NCBI GenBank assembly: GCA_000711775.1
Contig: ARYC01001238.1
Coordinates: forward strand, 1 to 64,000
Origin: Oxytricha trifallax
Lineage: Eukaryota; Ciliophora; Spirotrichea; Sporadotrichida; Oxytrichidae
Length of the DNA: 64,000 nt
Direction: 5' to 3'
The notes below the pieces were generated by a model. It was given only the letters and a program-made list of their open reading frames with translations. It was not told the origin of the DNA and ran no database searches. Positions within the stretch are counted from its first letter, which is position 1. The number at the start of each line of letters is the position of its first letter. Shown piece after piece: positions 1 through 10,227 of this stretch. The translations under genes and the position numbers were made by a program.

Positions 1-226
1 TGTAGTGTTGGATGGTTTTAATAACTTTTTTCCTCCATAGGGATTCTTTGGTTCCTTGGCTGGACTCCATACCAGTCGAAGGTCTGATGTTGATGGTTTG
101 GTCTTCCTTGTTGATGTTTGACGTTGTAGTAGTCGTCAAGTTTCTTGTATGAGTCTTTAAACTCGTATTCTGAGCTTGAGTCGGATGAGTAGCCATCTGA
201 TGATTCACTATCGGTTTCCCAATAGT
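1..226 (-). CDS. Host gene, segment 2 (continues beyond window), interrupted by TBE-A
   Basis: Minus-strand reading frame, open to the window edge in the ciliate code (one TAA read as Gln). The product is rich in Ser/Asp/Tyr (DYWETDSESSDGYSSDSS near the junction, YGVQPRNQRIPMEE near the edge). GC content is higher than in the flanks. It joins in frame to the segment at 4366-4489 once the transposon and one AGT are removed. I do not recognise the family. The low-complexity acidic start looks like a disordered N-terminus. It may be a macronuclear-destined segment; no pointer could be placed. Confidence 0.6.
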
Positions 227-361
227 CAAAACCCCAAAACCCTTTCAGTAGTTTGATTGAGTTTTTGATTGATAAAAGTAGACTATTAGTGCATACTTTA
301 TTTGGGTTTTAATAGGGTTTTTGTAGGGGTTTAATGTTTAAATATTAGTAATTTAAGTGAG
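227..361 (+). repeat. TBE-A left terminal inverted repeat
   Basis: About 135 bp, starting with C4A4 repeats then TTTCAGTAGTTTGATTGAG. It pairs with 4231-4365 with few mismatches. The same terminal sequence occurs in TBE-C and TBE-D but not in TBE-B. Confidence 0.9.
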
Positions 362-387
362 TTTAACAAGCTAGTTTTTAAAATATT

Positions 388-1817
388 TCACACAAACATA
401 AGTTTAGAGTCATGTGGCAGTTCTCTGAATTTTATCTTTCTAAGTTGATGTTTGATTGTTTCAATTGTTTGCTAATTCTTAGCTTGGCTTGATAATAGTT
501 GAGTATGCAAGTTCTCTGAGACCTCCATTTATTTTATTTTTATCGAGATATTGTATGATTCTTTGCTTAGAATCTCTCTCACCCCTGCAGCTAAAGTAAT
601 CGTTTCTTGGCATGTCGCTCTCTATTATTATTAGTGTTAGAGCCCAGATATCCCATTAAGTGTCTCCATCTCTCCAATCCTCTCTCTCTGGGAAATATCC
701 AGAAGTGCCGTATACATTTCCTTATGCAGAGGCTTTCACTCTTTGAGCTCTGTTGAAGTCAATGGTATAAACTCTAAGAGGCTGAAAGTTCATCATGATG
801 TTCTCTGGCTTTAAGTCTCTATGAACATAACCTAGCTTGTGAAGCTCTTCAATCCCTTCAACTATCTGCTATACTATCTAGCTAATTTATCTCTGACATC
901 TATAGTCAGATAAGAATTCTCTGTAAGTCATTTCAAGTAATGGAAGCCTGAAGGCTACATGATCTTTACCAAGTAAAATAGCATCAAGCTATATGATATG
1001 CCTGCACTCATTTAAATTTGCCTTTTAAAGAGCATAATACTCATTTGCAAATTCCATTTGGAACTTGTCATCAGCAAGGCAGTAATTGAATGGATATATC
1101 TTGTAAGCATATTAGTCATCAGTAATGACTCTCTTCTCTATTTTATCTTCAAGAGTGAGGTAGCTTTCTAGGCAAGAATCTAAGTCAATAATTTTCAAGA
1201 CAGGAATCTTCATTGCTTCTATTTTAACCATGATTTTATTGATCTCAGAGACTGGAAAGTTCTTGACTGCTTTCTTCATTTTAACTTACTTCTAGACTTC
1301 AACTCTAAGAGACTCCACTGGGTTTCTTGATCTTATCTTTTAGACGAATCTATTCCCTGTAGGTTCATGAATAAAGACAAAACTTTAATTGTGATATTTC
1401 TTTAAGTGCACTTTAAGGTCTCTAGTATGAGAATATGGCTTCTCACAAAACTCACAGACATACTTCCCATCTTTCTTTTAATGCTTGAGATATAACCTTG
1501 GCATATCGTTGTGTATATCTCTCAAGTAGATAAGGGAAAACTTTATTGCATTCTTTGCATTAATAGTCAACTTTGGCTGGTATTTATTAATGCTATATGG
1601 CGGGTTCTTTAACCTCTTCCTAAATTTGCACAGCTTCTTTGATAGCCTCCTTCTTAATTTATATTTAAATCTCAAAGCTAGACTGGTCAAAGTTGTCATA
1701 AGTAGGCTCCCACTGAGTACAAGCGTCTCTGGTCTCTACTTTTCTTGGTTGGTGGAATGATAATTTGTATTGACTCGATCCAAGTAATGCCGCTCTTCTT
1801 AACAGGTTAGCGCTCAT
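388..1817 (-). pseudogene. TBE-A 57-kD gene: C2H2 fingers plus protein-kinase-like domain, frameshifted
   Basis: Start ATG at 1817 (MSANLLRRAALLG). The N-terminal part holds a C2H2 region; the finger CEFCEKPYSHTRDLKVHLKKYH is intact, but the preceding one (CKECNKVFPY...) lost about 17 bases relative to TBE-D and is frameshifted near 1525. The C-terminal half is kinase-like: HRDLKPEN catalytic loop near 820, then DFN in place of the usual DFG, and GTSGYFPERE in the activation-segment position. A second frame change near 470 makes the frame stop at 461 rather than the expected TGA at 388. TBE 57-kD proteins are known to combine zinc fingers and a kinase; their role in transposition is unclear. 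Confidence 0.85.
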
Positions 1818-2383
1818 TTTAGTTTGCTGATAGATTTTATTATAATAATGATAAAATATACCTTGATAAACTATAGTAGTCGAGTATAAGACACTCTGGG
1901 AGATTCTTTGCTGAGAGGTAAGAAAATTAACTAACCATAAAAGACTCGAAGTTGACATATTTTATGAGAATTTTATACATTTTTAGTAAATTAAAATACT
2001 CCTAATGAAGTTTTGTTTCTCTAGGAGGTCCTCCAAATCAAGTTTGAACTTAATTTGGAGGTAAGGTTATTAAAAATTTTTTAATTTAATATGCTCCTAA
2101 TTAAGTTTTAACCTTAAAATTTAACTCCTAATAAAGTTGAAACTTAATTTGGAGGACCTCCTAAAATAATTAAACATTATTAGGAGCAATTTAATGGAGA
2201 TAGATTGATAAAAATGGAAATCAATCTGTGAAACTTGGAGCAAGTTTTTCAATGCTTCTCCGTATATCTTTTCAAGGTTGACCTCCAGTAGGTCCTCCCT
2301 ATTTAGTAGTAAGATTTTAATAAACTTAGAATGGATATCCATAATTTTAACTTTCATTAACATTTCTAGAAAGAGGAAGCAAG
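1818..2383. promoter_or_regulatory. TBE-A divergent intergenic region with AGGAGGTCCTCC-type palindromes
   Basis: Separates the divergently read 57-kD and 22-kD genes. It contains repeated inverted motifs of the type GGAGGTCCTCC and CTCCTAATTAAG/CTTAATTTGGAGG (about 2020-2190). TBE-C and TBE-D share them; TBE-B has a different palindrome set in the same place. On the minus strand the region is also open in frame with the 57-kD gene from an ATG at 2363 (MLMKVKIMDIHSKF), but that frame is broken in TBE-D, so a regulatory role is the simpler reading. Confidence 0.45.
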
Positions 2384-3175
2384 ATGGAGTCTATGAATGA
2401 TGCAATGAAGAGAATTTAATCTCAAGATTTAATAGGAAAATTTCGAAGTAAAGAGGACCTTTATAGATATTTGGTATAGCAAGGTAAGCTTTTAAGTAAG
2501 ATTAATAAATCCATTATAGTTGGATTGTTCTTGCCAACTTAGGAGGGAACTAAAATCTCATTCTTAAAGGCCTTACTTAGTGAAGAGAAAAAAGCTTTTA
2601 AGTCTAATGAAATTAGGATGATAGAGATACCTAACTACCCTGAAATATCAGTGACAAACCTATATGACGATGCTATGAGTGATCCGGACGTAGCTCCCTA
2701 CCTTCCATCAAAGCTACAGCTCTCTAATAAGTTGCCAGAGAGAAACTTCTTCTTTGGTGTTCTTGCAACTCTGAAACCTGAGTACTTAAATGAAGTTATT
2801 TTAAGAAGCTCATAAGAAACGATACAGCATCTCTCCTGAAGAAAAAGAGAAAAAAGGTATTAAAATAAGTGACACCTGGCTGTAGGAACTTCAAAAGCAT
2901 CCTTTCATCTCAAGTAAGCTTAGTCTTCTAACTTTATAGAAAAACCTGGTACTGCTATATACTTGATGAAAGAGCGCAGCAAATTAAACAGAGAGAGAAA
3001 GTCTCAAGTAAAAACATGAATTGAGTAAGAGGCTCTTCAAAGATATATAAAAGCCAGAGAGATGAACATAGATGCAGGAGCTGGCACTAAGAGAAGAAAC
3101 ATAGGCCAAAGCAAGCCTTAAGAGGAAGATAAGAAAGAGAAGGCAAATCCCTTTACGGGCAAATTTAAAATGTGA
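2384..3175 (+). pseudogene. TBE-A 22-kD gene, two introns, frameshifted near the C-terminus
   Basis: Starts MESMNDAMKRIQSQDL at 2384 with several TAA/TAG Gln codons. Two GT-AG introns are inferred by comparison with TBE-B: about 36 nt starting near 2482 and 26 nt near 2911. The core reads EIPNYPEISVTNLYDDAM and KLPERNFFFGVL. Two extra A bases near 3008 bring in a TGA, and the C-terminal DAGAGTKRRN...NPFTGKF lies in another frame, ending at 3175. The biochemical role of the 22-kD protein is unknown; its presence in all four TBEs and in two older relics here implies a function in the element's life cycle. Confidence 0.85.
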
Positions 3176-3181
3176 ACTTAT

Positions 3182-4227
3182 TCGTTCGTTTAAATCTTAT
3201 ACTTATTTATAAACACAAAATCTACCTTCTCTTGCGCATACTTTAGCTTTATCATCGCTGACTCTTTTAGCAGCACTCTTTATAAAATCGACTGTATCTA
3301 TTTTCAAGTCGTGCATTAAGTGATAGAGTAGAAGTTTCTTGTAGTGGCCTTTCAATAACCCCCAGTATAATTCAATTCCATTAAACTAAGGGCTGTAAGG
3401 AACATTAAATACAGGTGTTATGTTTAGCCTTTCATATTCCTTCCTTGAGTCTTTAGTTATATGAACTGATAAGTTATCAACGAACAGAATAATCTCTTAG
3501 TCAGCGTATTTGCCTCTGAGTTATTGTAAGAACTTAATATATTATTCAGTCTTTATAGAGCGAGGGTGGATAACATAAGTCTCTAGGCCACTATCTTCAC
3601 TGATTCCACCAAGGATTGCATGAGTTTATATCTTTACTTTTTAGTCATAAACTTCTATATTACTATACCTCTTGTACCAAGACCTTGATATAAATGTATT
3701 GAATGTGAATACAGCTTCATCAGCGTGTATGAACTTTATATTATGCTCTTAAGACCTCTGCATTTAATCGAATATATAATTTAAATTAGTCTTATAAAAT
3801 GGAACATTAAAGTCAATCACTCTCTTAATGCGATTGACTGTCTTGTAAGATATTTCTTTTTATATATGTTCGCTATAGATTAAGCGGATATGTAAAGCTC
3901 AGGAAATTGGCGATGAAAAATCACAGCTCTCTAGGCCAGAGAGAAGTGAGCCCAGTATTTAAGAGTCTTATCATTAATTAGATAATCGATATGATGCTGC
4001 TAAAATTTTAAGGGTCTCTAGGCTTAGAATTAAGATGCTATCTCTTTAAATTCAATGCTAATAGACAGTGAGACCTCACAGGTTGCTGGAGATTTATGGA
4101 GTAGCCTTGCTATAAACGTATAATTCAGAATAGGCTTGAGTTATTCACTATATTCATCACATCCATATCTTAACTTAAACAATAAATCTATATACTCACT
4201 GTCACAGACTGACCCCAAACCTCGCAT
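3182..4227 (-). pseudogene. TBE-A 42-kD DDE transposase, frameshifted, natural stop lost
   Basis: Starts MRGLGSVCDSEYIDLLFKLR at 4227. Catalytic blocks of the IS630/Tc1-type DDE fold are visible: HADEAVFTFNTF, LFVDNLSVH and NGIELYWG. Relative to the other copies it has a 1-base insertion near 4082 with compensating loss near 4020, and a 4-base loss near 3865. The stop used in B, C and D (GAA TGA) is GAA CGA here, so the frame would run on antisense through the 22-kD gene. The 42-kD transposase cuts TBE ends, and TBE transposases are known to act in developmental DNA elimination. This copy cannot make the normal protein. Confidence 0.88.
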
Positions 4228-4230
4228 ATA

Positions 4231-4365
4231 CTCACTTAAAATACTAATATTTAAACATTAAACCCCTACATAAACCCTATTAAAACCCTAATAAAGTATG
4301 CACTAATAGTCTACTTTTATCAATCAAAAACTCAATCAAACTACTGAAAGGGTTTTGGGGTTTTG
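4231..4365 (-). repeat. TBE-A right terminal inverted repeat
   Basis: Reverse complement of 227-361. It ends GGGGTTTTG followed by the second AGT copy at 4366-4368. Confidence 0.9.
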
Positions 4366-4489
4366 AGTCTGAGTCTTGTCCAAGTTCTGCTTAGCTGTAC
4401 TGTGCTAAGTATTAGAGAGAGTTGGCTGCCTTATTTCTAAAAAGAGGGGCGCCTAGATTGAGTGACTTCTGGTCGGGGACTAGGTTCAT
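4366..4489 (-). CDS. Host gene, N-terminal segment 1, upstream of TBE-A
   Basis: Begins with ATG at 4489 (MNLVPDQKSLNLGAPLF...). An in-frame TGA lies eight codons upstream, so this is the natural start. About 41 codons run into the AGT target duplication at 4366-4368. Deleting TBE-A with one AGT gives ...AELGQDS|DYWETDSES... without a frame change, continuing in the segment at 1-226. Both sides being open in the same frame argues that the transposon entered coding sequence. Function unknown. Confidence 0.6.
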
Positions 4490-4606
4490 CTAATCACATT
4501 CCTTTTAGTATCAATCTAATTTAATAATTTATGAACTTATAATATTTAGATTAACTGCACTTTCTTATGACATTGCATTGAAAACACTCACTATCCATGC
4601 TTATCT

Positions 4607-5161
4607 GTTCACCCCGAGCCCCCCCCACCTCCGTATAAATAATTTTTTTCAGTGTAATTTTTCTTGCCCTGCGAGCGGCTATTACATATAGTGATTTAAT
4701 TTTATAAGATTACTACATCCGTCAACACTTTTGTGTACATGCTCCCATAGGAAAATATTTAAAAACCAAAACAAATGCTATTTTTATGTTTAATATTAAA
4801 TATTTGTAGAAAAGAAATTTTTCTGTAATATTCATATTATTGTACTTTTAGTAAGTTAACCATAAAATTCTAAATAAATATACATTCCAGTTAAATAAGG
4901 AATCTATGGTTAATATACTAAAAGTACAATAATATGAATATTACAGAAAAATTTCTTTTCTACAAATATTTAATATTAAACATAAAAATAGCATTTGTTT
5001 TGGTTTTTAAATATTTTCCTATGGGAGCATGTACACAAAATTGATGACGGATGTAGTGAATCTTATAAAAATAAATCACTTTATGTAATAGCCGCCGCAG
5101 GGCAAGAAAAATTATATTTAAAAAAATTATTTTAATGGAGGTGGGGGGGCTCGGGGTGAAC
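4607..5161. mobile_element. Fold-back/MITE-like element with 8-bp target duplication
   Basis: Two near-identical inverted arms of about 255 bp (4607-4864 and 4905-5161) flank a 40-bp loop. The ends are GTTCACCCCGAGCCC... and its complement. Flanking GCTTATCT (4599-4606) and GCTTATCG (5162-5169) look like an 8-bp duplication with one mismatch. Eight-bp duplications are typical of hAT-type elements. No gene is inside. Confidence 0.8.
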
Positions 5162-5171
5162 GCTTATCGTC

Positions 5172-6810
5172 TTTTATTTTAGTACTCTCCACCTACTCAA
5201 TTAAGTTTAAATTTATAAACTCAACTATATTTTAAGTTTATATTATGAATCTTCAATAAGCTATTTGATATTGTTGAACAGTAAATAATCTTTGTCATTT
5301 TTGCTGAACTCATAATCAAACATCCTTAGAATTTGCTTGATAATATTCTTTGCCACCTTAACTTCCATATCTCTTTGTTTAAGCACCTTTTATGAAAAAC
5401 TCAAAAGTACTTCCTATAACTGGACTTGCCTCATCAAAAGCCAAGAAGTCTTCTCTGCACTGAAAAATAGGTTTTAAATTTTAGTTTAATGGATCTTATT
5501 TCCAGTTACTCATATAATTCTTGAAACTTTCATATCTGTGAAAGCCATATTCGTGATTGAGAAGTGTTTCAAAGGTATCTTTCTTCTGATAGAAAAAGAA
5601 GAGTCTCAAGCATTCATTAAATATTTTTAATAAATATAAATTGAATTTTAAAAAATGAGTAGATAATAGAAGCAAAAGTAATATTAGTAAAAATTAGTAT
5701 ATCTAAATATATGTTTCATCTTTGTGATCTTCTTCCTCATCGTAAATCTCATACAGTTTCTGCCATCCTGAGTCTGTCTCTCTGTGATTTAATGAACTAC
5801 CTTTTCGTTAAGGACTTACTAGGTGTAACCCCCTATAAAATTATAATGTTAGATATCATTTTTGTAAAAATTAATATTTATTAAATGACACAGAGGATTC
5901 TGATCAGACATATTTTTAATTATTAATCTCTTTATTTAATATATTTTAAACAATTCACTTTATTCATCAAAATGAGAATTTTATTAAATGATTAATTATT
6001 TAATTTAAGAGCATATGTAAAAGAGAAATCAACTACTTTTCTCGAGATAATATGATCAACTGTTTTCATTAGCTTTATATAAGCATCCATGATTCTTTAC
6101 TTGAATACACTATCTCCAGACTATCTACTATTTTAATCTTTGATCAATTTTATAAACGAAAGTACGAAGATGTAGCTTCTTTTTGTGATCGACATTTAGG
6201 AGCTCTCCAGTCACCTTCAAATAAATTACGCAGGATGAAAATTATTCAGCTCATTATTCTATTTGTCATTTTGAGCATTTCATTCAAAGCGTTATCTCTA
6301 AAGAATAGAGTTAATAATATTCTTCGCTTATCTCACGAATCCATTATGGAAATTTATGCTTATAATTTAAGATAAACTGGTCCATATTCCCCTTCAAATT
6401 TGTATTTCTGTTGATAAAAAGTGTTCAGCCTTATCAAATCAAAGTCTTATTCTAGTTCTTAAAAATGTTTTACTCCTATTTAATTCAGTTTCTAGTATTT
6501 TCAAACCACGCACGTTGATTCTATTCTCAATCAACTCATTAATTTTTCAAAATCCCCTACATACTTAACATTCTCATCACTTTTCTGGAAACCATTTTTG
6601 TAGATATTTTGTGCGGTATCCTTTAAATATTCTTAATTTTGTGATTATTTTGAAAAATTTTACTTGTTAAACCAGTATCACCTTCTGAAAAACATTCGTG
6701 CATAATAAGTTTTTGCCTTTCCATCAGAAGCTAAGAACAATTAATTTAACATTTTTCCTTCTCGAAGAAGTAAACGCTGTAACTGAAGAATGTATTAAGG
6801 AGAAGATCAA
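5172..6810 (-). pseudogene. Decayed multi-segment coding region, family unknown
   Basis: Read with the ciliate code, several minus-strand stretches look protein-like and follow one another in order: ERQKLIMHECFSEGDTGLTS (about 6760), QKSDENVKYVGDFEKL, ELIENRINVRGLKILETEL, FDLIRLNTFYQQKYKFEGEY (about 6400), RNLFEGDWRAPKC (about 6225), SGWQKLYEIYDEEEDHKDE (about 5745), then EYGFHRYESFKNYMSNWK to CREDFLAFDEASPV (about 5570-5420) and KNIIKQILRMFDYEFSKND. They are separated by 1-2 base frame changes, in-frame TGA and AT-rich gaps that could be introns or IESs. I do not recognise the protein. The 1-base shifts within otherwise good sequence favour a decayed copy. Confidence 0.5.
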
Positions 6811-7062
6811 TGTTATGGATTTATTTAAATAAAAACTAAATAACACTTAATAATGGTTTACTTGTAATTGTAGTAAATGGGAACTTTATAATTTTAAAGT
6901 GATTGCAAATGTGACTATGTTGATTCATTTGTGATTAACTGTTGAGAAAATTAATTGAATGCTTGATTTGGAATTTTATCTTTTATTGATTTTAATGACA
7001 GATTTCAACTTAATAATGGTAAAAATTGTCAGGCGATGTGTACTCTTAAAAATAATCAAAAG

Positions 7063-7338
7063 TCAAATCTTCTTTTGCTTTATTGATTTATAAGTCAGAC
7101 TAATCCTCGATCTAATTGGAATCTTTTATTTAGAACTCACACCCAACTCATATATTGATATTGTATTATGAAAGCATTTTACATACTTTAGGTATTCCCA
7201 GAAATCTTTGACGCTATAACTTGAACACTGACTTTCAACTTTATCACTAATGGTACTATTCTTAATTTCTGATCTTATATTATAAGATCCAAAAATCTTA
7301 CTAGCTTTTAAACTTGCAATCAATCTTGAGATATTCAA
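7063..7338 (-). CDS. Short ORF of unknown function
   Basis: About 90 codons open in the ciliate code, including ISRLIASLKASKIFGSYNIR and KDFWEYLKYVKCFHNTISIY, ending at TGA 7063. One TAA is read as Gln. No clear ATG start was found and the frame is open upstream, so it may be an internal exon or gene remnant. No motif is recognised. Confidence 0.3.
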
Positions 7339-7447
7339 GATTTAATAATCTAAAATTTGTATTAATATAAATTAGTAATTTTCAAATTAGTAATAGTAAT
7401 ATTATATATAAAAGGGAAGTTATACAAGTACATTCAAAAATGGTAAT

Positions 7448-7590
7448 CTAAAAAAAGCGCTAAATTATTCTCCAATCTCCTTCATGCTTAGCTCCATTGG
7501 CATAATTGCAATTTATTTTGTCTGTTTTCAGTCGTCAGTTGACTCTTGCTCGCATGTACTTCTCCATCGATCTTCGTACCACCCTGCAAA
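7448..7590 (-). pseudogene. MORN-motif-like coding fragment
   Basis: On the minus strand one frame gives YANGAKHEGDWR near 7490, a good match to the MORN consensus (YxNGxxYEGxW). It is preceded by a possible 3' splice site TTTTGCAG at about 7587. The frame contains a TGA just upstream, so it is either a remnant or a small exon. MORN repeats usually bind membranes or act as scaffolds; nothing more can be said from one motif. Confidence 0.35.
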
Positions 7591-7799
7591 ATTAATTAAT
7601 TAGATATGTTCTTTTTAACTAACATTTTAAATTAATTACACTGCACCTTCTGATCAGACATTTGATCTTAACTTATATTCTTTATATATTTTTAGTTAAG
7701 CTTCATCTTATTTCAAAAAAAATCTTGATTATGAGTTCTCGCTTAGGATTACATAGTGATTAAATGAAATTGATTGCCAGATATCCTAAATCATATTCT

Positions 7800-8063
7800 T
7801 CAATCAAGCCTATATTTGATCTATCCTCTCCTTGATTAATTTATCATGAAAAACCAAGCTTATGGAATGCTTGCATTCAAGTAGACTTTTGTCTTATTCT
7901 AAATTATCTTAGATTCTTCTTGCTACTTTGAATTCTGACTAATGATATTTATTTCTTTGACTTTTCGATGATTATCTTCATATTGCTTTTGAAAAGTATT
8001 TTCCACAAAAACTCCATGGAAGACCTGTAGAATACGCTATTAAGTTTTCCCGAAGTCTCCCGT
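7800..8063 (-). CDS. ORF next to TBE-B, family unknown
   Basis: Minus-strand frame TGDFGKTQQRILQVFHGVFV to QSRRGQIKYRLD, ending at TGA 7800. It is Gln- and Lys-rich and has no ATG. Other frames are also open through the first part, so the assignment is uncertain. TBE-B inserted 19 bp upstream of it. Confidence 0.3.
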
Positions 8064-8081
8064 TAATCAAATTACAGTAAT

Positions 8082-8166
8082 CAAAACCCCAAAACCCCTT
8101 AGTGAGGTTTATAAGTGCTTTGATTTGTAGGGTATAGTTGGGGTCTTATTGGGGTTAGTAGAGAAA
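8082..8166 (+). repeat. TBE-B left terminal inverted repeat
   Basis: 85 bp: telomere-like C4A4 start, then TTAGTGAGGTTTATAAGTGC. It pairs with 12106-12190 almost perfectly. Confidence 0.9.
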
Positions 8167-8218
8167 ACTCATGTTTTATGAATTTAATGAATATTTAATG
8201 AGAATTACTGTACTTAAT

Positions 8219-9662
8219 TCAAACAAATTTTATCTGCTTATCTTTGTGATACCTCTTGAATTTAGCAGCCTGTAGTTGTTCTAGTATATCATCCAATGAT
8301 TATCGTGAATATGCTGGAGCTTTTACGATGACCATCTCAACTATCTTCTTAATTTCATTGCATATTTCATCTTGCTTAATATGTTTAGCAGCCAAACTTA
8401 TTGATTATTTCTCATGTTTTGTTCCAAAGTATGACATACTTTCCATATCGCACTCTAAGATAATTGCAGCTACAGCCCAAAAATCCCATTATACAGACCC
8501 ATTTGTCCATTTCTCTCTTATAGGGAAGTATCCTGGAGTGCCTAAAACCTTAGCTAAAGTCACTATCTCTTGGCTTATTGCTCTGTTGAAATCTATGACT
8601 ACTACTTCTAAAGGGCAGAGATTTAGCATTACATTTTCTGGCTTCAAATCTCTATGAACATACCCTAGATCATGGAGCTCCTTCACACCCTTAGTCATAT
8701 CTGTGAGTATCTCATTCAAATCATCAGGATATCTATTATGGTAGAGATACTCTCTTAGAGACATTTCAAACTTCTTGAGTCTCAATGCAATAAAACCATG
8801 ACCAAGTATAACTCCGTCGACATAGCTAAGTTCTTGCATTATCTTTTCTAAGCCTCTCTCAGTACTATGTATTCATTTGCAAACTCATTTTAATATTGCT
8901 CGTTCTTAATGAGATACTTGAATGGATATACCTTGTATGCGAATTCATCAACAACTATAAGTTTTACCTTGTTAGGTACGTCAATATTCAAATAGTTTTC
9001 AATACAGCTGCTTATGTCGACTGCATTTAATGCAGGTATATACATTGCTCTCTCTTATAAGCATGCAATATACATACCATTTGCTGGTTGGTTCATTGAC
9101 TCAAACCGCTTCTATCTCTTAAGTCTCTCCTACTGCTCTATTTGTGAATCAAGAGAGTTATTTTTCTTTTAGCAGGTATAAGCTTTTAAGTTTCCTCATC
9201 TTTAATCAGGAATTCGCTTAGATGATGCTTTTGCATATGTCTCTTTACTTTAGCTGAGTGCGTATAAGACTTCATGCAGGTATTGCATTAGTATCTACCA
9301 TCTACTTTATCATGCTTGAAGTAGATCTTAGCTCTACCAGAGTGTACCTCTTTGATGTGTCTCTTCAAGCTTGACTCAGTTGAGAAGAAATTTTAGCAGT
9401 CTTCACATTAAAACGTTTTAATTTTTTCTATTGGTTGCTGTTCCTTATCTTCCTCAACCAATTCAACTTATGTTTAAACTCCCATCTCAGCACTCTACTT
9501 CTTGTTTTAAACTTAAATTTTAAAGACCTCAGCTTCAAACTCTAGAGCTCTTAGCTCTACCTCCTCAATATAAATTACTTCTGGTTTCTTGGAGGAGCCA
9601 AAGTTGAGCAATGATTAACCTGTTCCAAGAGAAACTGCCTTACGATTTAAGTTAGCCGCCAT
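8219..9662 (-). pseudogene. TBE-B 57-kD zinc-finger/kinase gene with frameshifts
   Basis: ATG at 9662 (MAANLNRKAVSLGTG). Two full C2H2 fingers: CEDCQNFFSTESSLKRHIKEVH and CNTCMKSYTHSAKVKRHMQKHH. The C-terminal kinase-like domain shows HDLGYVHRDLKPENVMLN, IDFNRA (DFN instead of DFG) and GTPGYFP, and ends at TGA 8219. Frame changes occur near 9150 (after the fingers) and near 8845 (before the kinase), so the copy is broken unless one is an intron I did not resolve. Fingers suggest nucleic-acid binding; kinase activity is doubtful given DFN, although the Asp itself is kept. Confidence 0.85.
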
Positions 9663-10227
9663 GTTTAAATTCAAATTTAAATTTATATTATTAATAAGTA
9701 AAAACCTCACTAGCTATACTAACTTAGTATAGGAGCTGGAACTGCAACAACAATGGTTGATTCTTAGGTGTTAGACATCATATTTATACTTAGTTTATAA
9801 CTATAAATTTTCTAATTTTATGCTTAATATTTTTAATTTTGGTACCAACTGAGAATAAATTCAGGTTGGTACTGGTACCAATTAGGTTTTGAACCATTTT
9901 GGAACTTTTCCATTAAAACCTCATTAGTTAAAAACTAGGTACTAATTAAGTTTTGGTACTATTAAATTGGTACCAATTAAATTTAAACGAATTTAGTACC
10001 GGTACTAATCAAATTTAAACAAATTTAGTACTAATTTAATGGAACTAAATTGATAAAAATGGAGCTCCATCTCTGAAGTTTGTTACAGCTTCTGCCAGCT
10101 TTCTCCACGTATCCTTACCAGGTTGACCTCGTATAAGATGCCCATATTTAATACTAAGATTTTTAACAGTAGGATCCAGAACTCTATATATTAAATTTGA
10201 AATTCAATAACAAGAGAAGGAACAAGG
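9663..10227. promoter_or_regulatory. TBE-B divergent intergenic region with GGTACCAATT palindromic repeats
   Basis: Between the divergent 57-kD and 22-kD genes. It holds many copies of GGTACCAATT, TTGGTACC and related inverted units (about 9840-10035). The position matches the AGGAGGTCCTCC repeats of TBE-A, C and D, but the sequence is unrelated, as expected of subfamily-specific binding sites. Confidence 0.45.

Larger units (their letters stand above)
227..4365. mobile_element. TBE-A, complete telomere-bearing element (4139 bp)
   Basis: Both ends start CAAAACCCCAAAACCC, i.e. the ciliate C4A4 telomere repeat, inside terminal inverted repeats of about 135 bp (227-361 and 4231-4365). The element is flanked by a 3-bp AGT duplication (224-226 and 4366-4368), matching the ANT target preference of TBEs. 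Gene order: 57-kD zinc-finger/kinase gene (minus), 22-kD gene (plus), 42-kD transposase (minus). All three carry lesions, so this copy is unlikely to make its own proteins, but its ends are intact and could still be acted on in trans during development. Confidence 0.95.

Noticed and set aside
227..242. C4A4 repeats as real chromosome ends
   Set aside because: They are the termini of integrated TBEs with ANT duplications on both sides, not added telomeres.
8256..8657. Plus-strand ORF of 133 codons
   Set aside because: Antisense shadow of the TBE-B kinase domain, which has HRDLKPEN and DFN motifs on the minus strand.
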